The position numbers and the translations under genes are program-made. DNA of 21,878 bases from Candidatus Elusimicrobium euhamitermitis (GTDB lineage Bacteria > Elusimicrobiota > Elusimicrobia > Elusimicrobiales > Elusimicrobiaceae). The stretch lies in assembly GCA_031254225.1 (NCBI GenBank), contig JAIRUU010000026.1, forward strand, positions 1-21,878, read 5' to 3'. Shown in pieces: positions 14,312 to 21,878 of this stretch (position 1 is the first letter of the stretch; the number at the start of each line of letters is the position of its first letter). The notes under the pieces were generated by a model that was not told the DNA's origin, did no database searches, and saw only the letters and a list, made by a program, of their open reading frames with translations.

Positions 14312-15553
14312 TTATTTTACAAGCCCTTTGCTTTTGGCTATTTTTTTAAAATTTTCAAAATCCGCCGGTATAATGTCCGGTTTCTGCAGCAGCTGCTTGG
14401 CCGTAAAAGTATCTTTAAGCCCGTTGCCGCCTATTATTATGGCAACTGTTTCGTCCTGCTCAATAAGCTTTGCGGCCGCAAGTTTTTTAAGGCCGGCGTA
14501 GACGGCCGCGCCGCCTGGCTCCGCAAAAATGTTGGCCTTGCGCGCAAGCTCCGGTATGGCCGCGATAATTTCCGCGTCGCTGACGGTAAGAACCGTGCCT
14601 TTTGACTCCTGCAGCGCCTGCAGCGCAAGCTGCGCGTCGCGCGGGTAATTTACCAAAATGCTGTCCGCCACGGTTTGGGCTTTTACGGGCGTAACCACGC
14701 CGTTATTTTCAAAAGCGTTTTTGATAGCCGCGCTGCCTTCGGCCTGAATAGCTATCATCTGCGGCATTTTTTCCAAAATGCCTAATTTCTGAAAATCCAC
14801 AAAACCTTTCCACAGCCCGCTTATAACCGTGCCGTCCCCGACGGCGCACACCACTTTGTCTGGCGCTTCCCAGCCCAGATATTCGCAAAGTTCGTAAGCG
14901 CAGGTTTTTTTGCCTTCTCTGGTAAAAGGGTTAAAGCCCGCCGCGCGGGAATACCAGCCGTATTCTTCCACGGCTTTTTTGCACAGTTCAAAAGCGTCGT
15001 CGTAAGTTCCGTCCACGGTAAACACCGTCGCGCCGTAAATAAGCAGCTGCGTAATTTTAGGATACGGCGCGTCTTTGGTGGTAAAAACCACGGTCCGTAT
15101 CGGCAGACTGGCGGTAAGGCAGGCAAGAGAGTCGCTGGCATTGCCGGTGGACGCGTCCGCAATTACCGTTTCGCCCAGTTCCAGCGCGCGCGCTACGGCC
15201 ACAGCGCTGCCGCGGTCTTTAATGGAACCCGTGGGATTTCTGCCCTCGTCTTTAATCAAAAGTTTGGAAATCCCCAGCTCTTCCGCTATCATTTTATTAT
15301 CGTAAACCGGCGTCCAGCCCACGTGGACGTTTGGCACCTTTTCATGGTCGTTGATAGGCAGCAGGTCCATATAACGCCACATATCATAATTTCGGTTTTC
15401 GCAAAGCGCGTCAACTTTAAAACGTTTGGCTATTAATTTATAATCGTAATTTACTTCAAGGTTGCCGCCGCAGGACGGGCAGAGGAAGTCCGCTTCGCTT
15501 GTTTTGAATTCCCGTCCGCAGTTTATGCATTGTAAGTTCAAAATCTTTTTCAT
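14312..15553 (-). CDS. thrC: Threonine synthase (PLP-dependent)
   Basis: 413-residue enzyme converting O-phospho-L-homoserine to threonine. An N-terminal zinc ribbon has C9, C12, C25 and C28, typical of the class with this extension. The PLP lysine is K112 in NPTGSIKDRG, DASTGNASDSLA lies at about 132-143, and IIIGGNGLKDT near the C-terminus fits the PLP phosphate and ring-binding region. Related fold-II enzymes (threonine dehydratase, cysteate synthase) are possible, but the zinc ribbon and GSIKDRG favour ThrC. It is first in the thrC-nusB-ligA set and is divergent from a prepilin gene 51 bases away. No strong Shine-Dalgarno precedes the ATG at 15553. Confidence 0.92.
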   Translation of the reverse strand: MKKILNLQCINCGREFKTSEADFLCPSCGGNLEVNYDYKLIAKRFKVDALCENRNYDMWRYMDLLPINDHEKVPNVHVGWTPVYDNKMIAEELGISKLLIKDEGRNPTGSIKDRGSAVAVARALELGETVIADASTGNASDSLACLTASLPIRTVVFTTKDAPYPKITQLLIYGATVFTVDGTYDDAFELCKKAVEEYGWYSRAAGFNPFTREGKKTCAYELCEYLGWEAPDKVVCAVGDGTVISGLWKGFVDFQKLGILEKMPQMIAIQAEGSAAIKNAFENNGVVTPVKAQTVADSILVNYPRDAQLALQALQESKGTVLTVSDAEIIAAIPELARKANIFAEPGGAAVYAGLKKLAAAKLIEQDETVAIIIGGNGLKDTFTAKQLLQKPDIIPADFENFKKIAKSKGLVK

Positions 15554-15558
15554 ATACT
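15530..15558 (+). promoter_or_regulatory. Sigma-70-like promoter for the second pilin gene
   Basis: TTGTAA (15530-15535) and TATACT (15553-15558) are separated by 17 bases. The -10 matches 5 of 6 and the -35 matches 4 of 6 positions. The expected start near 15565 gives a leader of about 40 bases. The -35 lies inside the thrC coding region and the -10 touches the thrC start codon, so polymerase here would block thrC initiation. Confidence 0.55.
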
Positions 15559-15577
15559 ATGATTGTACAAAAATTGT

Positions 15578-15599
15578 GGACCGGCTGCGGTCCGGAGGA
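15578..15599 (+). promoter_or_regulatory. Leader hairpin adjoining a strong ribosome-binding site
   Basis: GGACCG (15578-15583) pairs perfectly with CGGTCC (15588-15593) around GCTG. The Shine-Dalgarno GGAGGA (15594-15599) follows immediately and sits 5 bases before the ATG at 15605. The site decides the start of the pilin gene. The hairpin could stabilise the message 5' end or tune ribosome access. Confidence 0.6.
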
Positions 15600-15604
15600 T
15601 TACA

Positions 15605-16084
15605 ATGAAAAAAGGTTTTACTTTAATGGAACTTTTAATAGTAGTGCTTGTTATAGCTATTCTGACGGCCATAGCCATACCTTCATATATGGTAACCGTG
15701 GAAAAAGGCAAGGCTACGGAAGTCGTTAAACTTACCAGGGATATTTATGACGCGGTGGAAAGATATAATTTCCGCACCGGCGGGCTTCCGACAATGTTTG
15801 ACGATTTGGATATTGAACTGCGCGGCTTATCTAATAAAAATCTTACGTTTACAAATGAATTCGGCACATTTACGATTGACGGCAGCGGAAACGTAAAAGG
15901 CGTGCGTTCTTCGTCAGGCAACTTCGGCACATATTATTTTATAATTAACCGCACAAGTGACGAAGGCGTTATGTACTGCTACGCGCAGTCCGGTACCGAT
16001 GCCGTTAAAGTATGCGCCGGTTTAAGCAGCAGCGACGATGCCGCGCCGTCGGGCGAATCCGGTTATCTCGGATACAAAATGTAA
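15605..16084 (+). CDS. Type IV prepilin-like protein
   Basis: 159-residue prepilin with the leader MKKG followed by FTLMELLIVVLVIAILTAIA: Gly at -1, Phe at +1, Glu at +5, all canonical for PilD cleavage and N-methylation. The helix continues as IPSYMVTVEKGKATEVVKLT. The C-terminal domain carries two Cys (MYCYAQ and VKVCAGL), a probable disulfide loop. ATG at 15605 is set by the strong GGAGGA site. It is a single-gene unit with its own promoter and terminator and is not near pilus machinery. It shares with the pilin at 11362 the pattern LxDLDIE (DDLDIE / SDLDIE) after a Tyr-rich helix, so they are paralogues. Confidence 0.93.
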   Translation: MKKGFTLMELLIVVLVIAILTAIAIPSYMVTVEKGKATEVVKLTRDIYDAVERYNFRTGGLPTMFDDLDIELRGLSNKNLTFTNEFGTFTIDGSGNVKGVRSSSGNFGTYYFIINRTSDEGVMYCYAQSGTDAVKVCAGLSSSDDAAPSGESGYLGYKM

Positions 16085-16100
16085 TATTTAAAACAGTAAC

Positions 16101-16131
16101 GGGCCGCGCTGCTGCGCGGCCCTTATTTTTT
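16101..16131 (+). terminator. Rho-independent terminator after the second pilin gene
   Basis: GGGCCGCGC (16101-16109) pairs with GCGCGGCCC (16114-16122) over a TGCT loop: a 9-bp GC stem followed by TTATTTTTT. It lies 17 bases after the pilin stop. It is the clearest intrinsic terminator in the window. Confidence 0.88.
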
Positions 16132-16146
16132 GTAGACTTTATGTAT

Positions 16147-16578
16147 ATGAAAAGATTTATATTTTTACCGCTGATTTTTCTGGCCGCCTGCGGCGGAACC
16201 GCTCTGCCGGTAAAAACCGTAATCTTGCCAAACGGCAAAAAAATAGAGGCCGAAACCGCCGTAACAAAAGCCCAGCAGGCCCGCGGCCTCATGTACCGCG
16301 AAAACCTGGATGAAGACAAAGGCATGCTTTTTATTTTTGACAACGAGCAGCCGCTCGTGTTTTGGATGAAAAACACTTTCATTGATTTGGATATGATTTT
16401 TATGGGCGCGGACAAAACAATCAGGTGCATAGGCAGAAATATACCGCGTTCCACGGCGTTTACCGAGGACGGACAGGCAGCCACTTTCGGCTGCGACAAC
16501 AGCATGTACGTGCTGGAAATTCCGGCCGGCGCAGCCCAGATAAATAATATCGCCGTCGGGGACAAACTGGAATTTTAA
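16147..16578 (+). CDS. DUF192 family lipoprotein
   Basis: 143-residue predicted lipoprotein. MKRFIFLPLIFLAACGG gives a lipobox LAAC with the lipidated Cys at 15. The remainder is a DUF192 domain: QQARGLMYRENLDEDKGMLF, the characteristic FWMKNTFIDLDMIF, and the closing YVLEIPAGAA. The function of DUF192 is not established. Two start codons are possible (16141 or 16147); the second gives the cleaner signal peptide. No Shine-Dalgarno is obvious. It follows a terminator, so either read-through or an unseen promoter drives it. Its stop shares one base with the start of the M20 peptidase gene (TAATG), so the two are coupled. Confidence 0.87.
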   Translation: MKRFIFLPLIFLAACGGTALPVKTVILPNGKKIEAETAVTKAQQARGLMYRENLDEDKGMLFIFDNEQPLVFWMKNTFIDLDMIFMGADKTIRCIGRNIPRSTAFTEDGQAATFGCDNSMYVLEIPAGAAQINNIAVGDKLEF

Positions 16579-18005
16579 TGAACAAAAAATACGCCGTTTT
16601 TTTAATTATCATGCTTACAACCGTTTTTGTTGACGCCCAGAAAACGGCGTGGGCGGATATTGAAAAAACAGCCAGAACCCACTTAGAAAACCTGATAGCG
16701 ATAAACACCGCGCAGCCCGACGGCAACGAGCTTGCCGCCGCGCGTTACATATATAAGGTATTAAACGATTATAATATTGACTGGGAAATCTACCAGCCGG
16801 AAAAAAACCGCGCGTCAATTTCCGCCGTCATAAAAGGCAGCGACAGAAAGAAAGAGCCGCTCATGCTGCTGACGCACCTTGACACTGTTTCCCCGGGCAC
16901 GGCCTGGACAAAAATGCCTTTTAAGGCAACGGTTGAGGACGGAAAAATATACGGCCTCGGCTCAACCGACGATAAAAATTATACGGCCGTTTACCTTACG
17001 CTGATTACCTGGCTTAAAAAAAATAATATCACGCCGGAGCGCGATATAATTTTCCTGGCCACCGCAGACGAAGAGGCCGGCGGAGCAAAAGGTTTAAAGT
17101 GGCTAATTAACGGCGAGTACTGGAAAAATTTAAAACCCGGCTTTGCTTTAAACGAGGGCGGCAGCATTATTTTGCAAGACGGCAAACCGCCAGTTATTTT
17201 TGTGGAAGCCGCCACAAAAATGTACATGGACATAAAAGTAACCGCTTACGGCGCGGCGGGCCACGCGGCCGGCGGGGACGACAATAACGCCGTATATAAT
17301 TTATCGCAGGCTTTGTCCAAAATAGAAAAATTAAAAATGCCTTATGATATGACGCCGCTTGTAAAAAATTTTTTCCGCTCCATTCTGCCGGCGCAGGACG
17401 AAGACGCCAAAACAACCATAAATATTATGCTTAACGGCACGCCCAAGGAAAGCGCCATGGCCGCGGCAATAGCTGCGGAGGACCCGTTTTTCAAAACCCA
17501 GCTGCAGGACACCGTTACGCCCACGGTGCTGACCTCCGGCGTGGAATCAAACGTAACCGCCGGAGAAGCCAGCGCCGTCTTAAACTGCCGTCTGCTGCCT
17601 TCCACAAACCCGGACGTTTTTGTGCAGAAAATTACAAAACTTTTTGAAGGCGACGACAGTATTTTAATTGAAGTTCTGGACAAACCGAACTTACCGTTCC
17701 CGCAGCCTTCCGCCGGAACTGACGAACTTTTTGCGGCTGTAACAAAAGCGGGCGGCGCGGTTTTTGATAATCCCGCCGTGCTGCTTGGCATGACGCCCGC
17801 GTCAAGCGACGGGGAATTTTTGCGGCGCGAAGGCGTGATAACATACGGCATAGGCGCGCCCGTCAGCGCGGACGGCGAAGGCCGCCCCCACAGCCCGGAC
17901 GAATATATAGAAGAAGACGCGTTTTCCAAACAACTGAAATTCTTTTTCAACGCTGTTTTAGATTTTGCCGCGCCGCGCGAAACAATTTCAAATTTTATTG
18001 AGTAG
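16578..18005 (+). CDS. Secreted M20 family metallopeptidase
   Basis: 475-residue exported peptidase, probably a dipeptidase or carboxypeptidase of the M20/M25/M40 group. Residues 1-20 are a signal peptide (ending VDAQ). Metal and catalytic residues are in family order: H100 and D102 in LTHLDTVSPG, D131 in GLGSTDDK, the general base E165 and ligand E166 in ATADEEAGG, E193 in LNEGGS, and H438 in GRPHSPDEY. The dimerisation lid shows GAAGHAAGG (225-233). It lies just before the oligopeptide transporter genes, which suggests it trims peptides outside the inner membrane before uptake. Exact substrate cannot be read from sequence. Confidence 0.9.
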   Translation: MNKKYAVFLIIMLTTVFVDAQKTAWADIEKTARTHLENLIAINTAQPDGNELAAARYIYKVLNDYNIDWEIYQPEKNRASISAVIKGSDRKKEPLMLLTHLDTVSPGTAWTKMPFKATVEDGKIYGLGSTDDKNYTAVYLTLITWLKKNNITPERDIIFLATADEEAGGAKGLKWLINGEYWKNLKPGFALNEGGSIILQDGKPPVIFVEAATKMYMDIKVTAYGAAGHAAGGDDNNAVYNLSQALSKIEKLKMPYDMTPLVKNFFRSILPAQDEDAKTTINIMLNGTPKESAMAAAIAAEDPFFKTQLQDTVTPTVLTSGVESNVTAGEASAVLNCRLLPSTNPDVFVQKITKLFEGDDSILIEVLDKPNLPFPQPSAGTDELFAAVTKAGGAVFDNPAVLLGMTPASSDGEFLRREGVITYGIGAPVSADGEGRPHSPDEYIEEDAFSKQLKFFFNAVLDFAAPRETISNFIE

Positions 18006-18019
18006 TTTGCGAGTGTCCA

Positions 18020-18961
18020 ATGGAACCGCTGCTTGAAATTAAAAATCTCTCCGTCTCGTTTAACCGGACTAAAGTATTAAAAAATTTAAGTTACCTCCTG
18101 CGCGCCGGCGAAACTTTGTCAATAGCCGGCGAATCCGGCAGCGGCAAAACCGTGCACGCGCTGGCTTTAATGCGGCTGCTGGGCAAGACCGCGGAGGCGG
18201 ACGGAGAGGTTTTGTTTAAAGGCAAAAATATTTTAAAACTTAAAGAAGAAAAAATGCGCGCACTGCGCGGGCATTCCATAGCCATGATTTTCCAGGACCC
18301 TATGAGCAGCTTAAACCCTGTGTTTACCGTCGGATATCAGATTGCGGAAACGCTGCTCGCGCATAAAAAAGCGGACAAAAAAACAGTACGCCAAAAAACT
18401 CTTGAACTTCTCAAAACCGTTGAAATTGAAGACGGCCAAAACCGGATAAACCGCTACCCGCACGAATTTTCCGGCGGGCAGCGGCAGAGAATTATGATTG
18501 CGCAGGCCCTTGCGTGCGAGCCTGAAATTTTAATAGCGGACGAGCCTACGACGGCGCTTGACGTGACTATCCAGAAACAAATAATTTCCCTCTTAAAAAA
18601 CCTTCAGAAAAAACGCAATATGGCTTTAATTTTTATAACGCACAATCTCGCGCTGGCAAGCGAACTGGGCGGCCGCGTGCTTGTGCTTTACGCCGGACAA
18701 AATGCCGAAGAAGCGGAAGCGAAAGATATTTTTTCCGCGCCAAAACACCCTTACACTCAAGGGCTTATTGCCGCGGCGGACGTTAAACCCGGCCTCAAAA
18801 GACTGCCCGTTATTGAAGGCGCGCCGCCCGCCGCCGGGGAAATATTTGCCGGCTGCCCTTTTGAGCCGCGCTGCCCCAAACGCATGAAAATATGTTCGCA
18901 GAAAAATCCGTCCGTCTTTAAAGCGGGCGCAAGTCTTGCGCGGTGTTTTTTATATGAATAA
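18020..18961 (+). CDS. oppD: Oligopeptide/dipeptide ABC transporter ATPase (OppD/DppD)
   Basis: 313-residue cytoplasmic ATPase. Walker A GESGSGKT at 37-44, Q-loop FQDPMSSLNP at 91-100, signature SGGQRQR at 151-157, Walker B LIADE at 171-175, switch His 208. The C-terminal CPFEPRCPKRMKIC cysteine motif is characteristic of peptide and nickel transporter ATPases, several of which bind an iron-sulfur cluster there. It lies 14 bases after the M20 peptidase gene and overlaps the next ATPase by 8 bases. Whether the substrate is di- or oligopeptide cannot be told, so the symbol is by family. Confidence 0.93.
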   Translation: MEPLLEIKNLSVSFNRTKVLKNLSYLLRAGETLSIAGESGSGKTVHALALMRLLGKTAEADGEVLFKGKNILKLKEEKMRALRGHSIAMIFQDPMSSLNPVFTVGYQIAETLLAHKKADKKTVRQKTLELLKTVEIEDGQNRINRYPHEFSGGQRQRIMIAQALACEPEILIADEPTTALDVTIQKQIISLLKNLQKKRNMALIFITHNLALASELGGRVLVLYAGQNAEEAEAKDIFSAPKHPYTQGLIAAADVKPGLKRLPVIEGAPPAAGEIFAGCPFEPRCPKRMKICSQKNPSVFKAGASLARCFLYE

Positions 18962-19754
18962 TATTCTGGAAATTAAAAATTTATCAAAAAATTATTATAA
19001 GCGCGGGTTTTTAGGCCGCGGGGAAATTGCCGCGCGCGCGCTGGACAACGTAAATTTGACTTTGGCGCGGCGCGGCGCGCTGGGCCTAGTCGGGGAATCG
19101 GGGTGCGGCAAAACGACTCTGGCTAAAATTATTTTGGGGCTTGAGACCGCGGACAACGGCGAAATTTTTATTAACGGAAAAAATACTTTTAACGCCGGCG
19201 CCGCGCATAAAAAAGAAATAAAAAAAACGCTGAGCGCGGTTTTTCAGGACCCTTATTCAAGCTTAGACCCGCGCATGACCGCGCGCAGGATTATAGCGGA
19301 GCCTTTCCTCGTCCACGGCATACTCAAAGGTAAAGATGAAATTGAAGAAGAAAGCATAAAACTTTTAACCTCCGTCGGCCTGGGCAAAGAACACCTTGAC
19401 CGTTACCCGCACCAGTTTTCCGGCGGGCAGAGGCAGAGAGTGGCCGTGGCGCGCGCGCTTGCGCTTAAACCGAAAATCTTAATCGCCGACGAACCGACGA
19501 GCGCGCTTGACGTCTCCGTCCAGGCGCAGGTCTTAAACCTGCTTAAAGACATACGGGAAAAATTTGAGTTAAGCGTTTTATTTATCTCGCACGACATAAA
19601 CGCCGCGCGCTTTTTGTGCGGCGAGATTGCCGTCATGCATAAAGGGCGCGTGGTGGAACGCGGGCCCGCGGAGGGCGTGCTTGAAAACCCTCAAACGCAG
19701 TACACAAAAACGCTGCTCTCCGCCGTGCCGCGCATAAGGAGGGAGCATGCTTAA
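18954..19754 (+). CDS. oppF: Oligopeptide/dipeptide ABC transporter ATPase (OppF/DppF)
   Basis: 266-residue partner ATPase. Walker A GESGCGKT at 47-54, Q-loop FQDPYSSLDPRM, signature SGGQRQRVAVARAL, Walker B ILIADEPTSALDVSVQAQVL. It lacks the C-terminal cysteine motif and ends soon after LLSAVPR. ATG at 18954 begins the conserved block and overlaps oppD by 8 bases; an in-frame ATG at 18936 would lie deeper in oppD. It overlaps the following permease gene by 8 bases. Confidence 0.92.
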   Translation: MNNILEIKNLSKNYYKRGFLGRGEIAARALDNVNLTLARRGALGLVGESGCGKTTLAKIILGLETADNGEIFINGKNTFNAGAAHKKEIKKTLSAVFQDPYSSLDPRMTARRIIAEPFLVHGILKGKDEIEEESIKLLTSVGLGKEHLDRYPHQFSGGQRQRVAVARALALKPKILIADEPTSALDVSVQAQVLNLLKDIREKFELSVLFISHDINAARFLCGEIAVMHKGRVVERGPAEGVLENPQTQYTKTLLSAVPRIRREHA

Positions 19755-20772
19755 ATTCATACTCCGCCGCCTTATGATGCTGCCGCTTGTCATGCTGGGC
19801 GCCACGTTTTTGCTTTTTGCGCTGACGCAGACGCTGAGCCCCGTGCGCCGCGCGGCTTTATATATTGAGGACCCGCGCGCCATGGGCTCGCTTGACGAGG
19901 TTATCCAAAAATACGGCTTAAACGATTCCGTTTTCAAACAATATTCGCGCTGGCTGGGCAACGTTTTTAAAGGCGAACTCGGTTACAGCCCCACGGCGAA
20001 TATGCCCGTGGCAAAAGCCGTAAAACAATATCTGCCCGCGACGATTGAACTGGCCGCGGCGACAATGATACTTGTAGTATTTTTCGGCGTATGGTTTGGC
20101 ATAACCGCGGCGGTTAACAAAAGCAGGTGGCAGGATTATTTAATCAGGCTGCTGAGCGTGTTCATGTTTTCAATACCTATTTTTGTGCTGGGGCTTGTGC
20201 TGCTTATGTTTTTTTACGGCAAACTGGGCTGGTTTGCGCCCGGACGTTATTCTTTTACGTCAGACATCATAATACACGGGGCGGGATTTCAAAATTATAC
20301 CGGCCTGCTGGTTTTGGATTCTCTGCTTAACTTAAATTTTTACGTTTTTTTTGACGCGCTTAAACATTTATTCCTGCCCGCTATAACTTTATGCGCCGGC
20401 TCTTTTGCGTTAATGATACGCGTAATGCGTTCGTCCATGCTGGAAGAACTGGGCAAAGATTACGTGCTTACAGCGCGCGCGAAAGGGCTTAAAGAAAGCG
20501 CGGTCACGTTCAAACACGCCGGCAAAAACGCTATAATCCCCGTCATAACTTTGTCCGGCATACAGTTTGTAAGGCTGCTGGGCGGCACAGTGATTGTGGA
20601 AACTATTTTTAATTACCCGGGCATAGGCAGCTTCGGCGTGAACTGCGCGCAGCAGCTTGATATAGCGGGCATTCTGGGTTTTGCCTGCGTGGTGGCGTTT
20701 TTGTTTGTGCTGGGCAACCTGGCGGCGGATATCCTTTATACTTTTTTTGACCCCAGGATACACTATAGTTGA
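19747..20772 (+). CDS. oppB: Peptide ABC transporter permease (OppB/DppB)
   Basis: 341-residue inner-membrane permease. The N-terminus LKFILRRLMMLPLVMLGATF is the OppB-type first helix, followed by an outer loop with GELGYSP and five further hydrophobic segments. The ATPase-contact EAA region (MEELGKDYVLTARAKGLKES-like, about 230-255) and the typical GTVIVETIFNYPGIGSFG are present. AGGAGG lies just before the ATG at 19747, a strong ribosome site inside the end of oppF. Its stop codon lies in the outer stem of the branched element that separates it from oppC. Confidence 0.93.
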   Translation: MLKFILRRLMMLPLVMLGATFLLFALTQTLSPVRRAALYIEDPRAMGSLDEVIQKYGLNDSVFKQYSRWLGNVFKGELGYSPTANMPVAKAVKQYLPATIELAAATMILVVFFGVWFGITAAVNKSRWQDYLIRLLSVFMFSIPIFVLGLVLLMFFYGKLGWFAPGRYSFTSDIIIHGAGFQNYTGLLVLDSLLNLNFYVFFDALKHLFLPAITLCAGSFALMIRVMRSSMLEELGKDYVLTARAKGLKESAVTFKHAGKNAIIPVITLSGIQFVRLLGGTVIVETIFNYPGIGSFGVNCAQQLDIAGILGFACVVAFLFVLGNLAADILYTFFDPRIHYS

Positions 20773-20968
20773 TTACCTTAATATAGCCATATTGCGTTGG
20801 GCCGATTTTTTCTTTATTTCAATTTTTTTTGCGACGAGCATAGCGGTTCCTATGTAAGGAGCAAAAAAATTGAAATAAAGAAAAAAGGGGCTCAACCCCT
20901 TCGGGGCCGCTTTGCTTTTGGGTAAAATTAAAGCGGCGCAATATGACTATATTAAGGTAATCAACTAT
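20765..20968. repeat. Branched foldback element, copy 2 (oppB-oppC junction)
   Basis: The 204-base junction folds as in copy 1. Outer stem: 20765-20796 with 20937-20968, 31 of 32 paired. Inner base: 20797-20803 with 20889-20895. Inner stem: 20806-20829 with 20863-20886, 24 perfect pairs. Core: GC, GACGAG (20833-20838) facing TAAGGA (20855-20860), apical CATAG-CGGTTC-CTATG (20839-20854). Side structures: a cTTCGg-closed hairpin (20897-20906) and CCGCTTT (20907-20913) with AAAGCGG (20930-20936). The outer stem takes in the oppB stop codon and ends 1 base before the oppC ATG. The AAGG likely to serve as oppC ribosome site (20954-20957) lies in the stem. The core lies on the same strand of the window as copy 1, so relative to host transcription the two copies point in opposite directions. 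Confidence 0.75.
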
Positions 20969-20969
20969 C

Positions 20970-21839
20970 ATGAATAAAACCATAACCGCTAAAATTTTAA
21001 GGAGCAAAAGCGCGCTCGCGGGCCTCGCGCTTGTAATATTTTTCGCCGTGGTCGCTGCGCTCGCGCCTGTTATCTGCCCGCCGAAAAGTTATAATCCTTA
21101 TTCCGTGCCGCAGGCAAGTTATAACGTAGCGCCGGCGCCGCCGGCCGCGCAGAATATTTTCGGAACCACGGAATCCCAGTATGACATTTTTTACGCCGTT
21201 GTCTGGGGCGCGCGCATGGCGTTTAAAGTCGGGATAAGCGTGGTGTTTTTCGCGCTCGTCCTCGGCATAATTATTGGCGGGACGGCGGCTTACGCCGGCG
21301 GCTGGGCGGACGAAATTTTAATGCGCGTTACGGATATTATTTTTGCAATTCCGGGCATGGTGCTTGCCATGGTTATAGCCGCGCTGCTGGGGCCGGAACT
21401 CAAAAATATGATTATAGCGCTTACCGCCGTCTCGTGGCCCAGTTACGCAAGGCTTATACGCGGCGACATTTTGTCCGTCAAACAGCGGGATTTTGTGGCC
21501 GCCGCGCGCGTTTACGGCGCAAACGGGCCCAGAATATTTTTAAAACATATTTTGCCTAACTCAATTTATCCGTCAATAATTGTCGCGAGTTTGGATATAG
21601 GATATATAGTACTGACGGCGAGCTCGCTGAGTTTTCTGGGCCTCGGCTCCCCGCCGGGCACGGCGGACTGGGGGCAGCTGGTGGCAATGTCGCGCAACTG
21701 GATTTTGGGCACCGCGCAAAATCCTTTTGCCTACGCCCACGCTATCCTGATACCCGGCGGCGCGTTATTTTTATTCGTGCTCGGCTGGAATTTACTGGGG
21801 GACGCTCTGCGCGATATTTTAGACCCGCACCAATCTTGA
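20970..21839 (+). CDS. oppC: Peptide ABC transporter permease (OppC/DppC)
   Basis: 289-residue inner-membrane permease pairing with OppB. The N-terminus has a first helix (about 14-34) and the periplasmic segment ending NIFGTTESQYDIFYAVVWGAR, typical of OppC. The EAA region reads VKQRDFVAAARVYGANGPRI, and the conserved SLSFLGLGSPPGTADWGQLV follows. ATG at 20970; the only Shine-Dalgarno candidate is AAGG 12 bases upstream within the element stem. No substrate-binding protein gene has appeared by the window end; it may follow or be elsewhere. Confidence 0.93.
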   Translation: MNKTITAKILRSKSALAGLALVIFFAVVAALAPVICPPKSYNPYSVPQASYNVAPAPPAAQNIFGTTESQYDIFYAVVWGARMAFKVGISVVFFALVLGIIIGGTAAYAGGWADEILMRVTDIIFAIPGMVLAMVIAALLGPELKNMIIALTAVSWPSYARLIRGDILSVKQRDFVAAARVYGANGPRIFLKHILPNSIYPSIIVASLDIGYIVLTASSLSFLGLGSPPGTADWGQLVAMSRNWILGTAQNPFAYAHAILIPGGALFLFVLGWNLLGDALRDILDPHQS

Positions 21840-21857
21840 TATAATAAAATAATACTT

Positions 21858-21878
21858 ATGATAAGAAAAAAGGACCTC
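21858..21878 (+). CDS. Possible start of a downstream gene (partial)
   Basis: ATG at 21858 opens a frame reading MIRKKDL to the window edge. TATAAT (21840-21845) with a weak TTTAGA 16 bases earlier could be a promoter, but the leader would be very short and no ribosome site is visible. Seven codons are too few to identify anything; this may not be a gene start. Confidence 0.25.

Overview
The window reads as chromosomal sequence of a Gram-negative bacterium with two membranes: it has type IV prepilins, a predicted lipoprotein, an FtsX-EnvC pair and several exported hydrolases. No rRNA, tRNA, phage, transposase or CRISPR array was found. The pilin style, the compact overlapping genes and the peptide-use genes would suit Elusimicrobiota (Elusimicrobium-like), but no gene here is a decisive taxonomic marker, so this is a low-confidence guess.

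Layout. From 1 to about 10.95 kb every gene is on the minus strand. In transcription order they are: site-2 metalloprotease, trpS, scpA, scpB, glgA, alkaline phosphatase, ftsX, envC-like, a 0.5 kb repeat-rich gap, S41 peptidase, tsaD (cut by the window edge). Many neighbours overlap by 1-16 bases, so translation is probably coupled. A 415-base hairpin-rich gap (10947-11361) precedes a lone prepilin gene on the plus strand (11362-11856). This gene converges on a minus-strand set thrC-nusB-ligA (15553 to 11884). A second prepilin gene (15605-16084) diverges from thrC and has its own promoter and terminator. From 16147 to the right end lies a plus-strand operon: DUF192 lipoprotein, secreted M20 peptidase, oppD, oppF, oppB, oppC. 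This is a peptide cleavage and uptake unit without a substrate-binding protein inside the window.

Most interesting signal. Two intercistronic regions, 8956-9224 (trpS/scpA) and 20765-20968 (oppB/oppC), fold into the same branched structure. Each has an outer 31-32 bp stem, an inner stem of exactly 24 perfect base pairs, an identical purine-rich 6x6 internal loop, a small apical hairpin with a compensatory base-pair change, and a further side stem. The outer stem, the middle of the inner stem and the side stem differ completely in sequence between the copies but stay paired. In both cases the outer stem runs from the stop codon of the upstream gene to 1-2 bases before the start codon of the downstream gene. 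This looks like an undescribed structured intergenic element (RNA or DNA hairpin). A possible collapsed third core lies at 7386-7405.

The other gaps carry further dispersed hairpin repeats: C-run/G-run double hairpins and a 28-base repeat present at 2553-2580 and, inverted, at 13870-13897. Gene-level points of note are an EnvC homologue whose LytM site has lost its zinc and catalytic residues, a TrpRS with a likely iron-sulfur cysteine motif, and ftsX without an adjacent ftsE.
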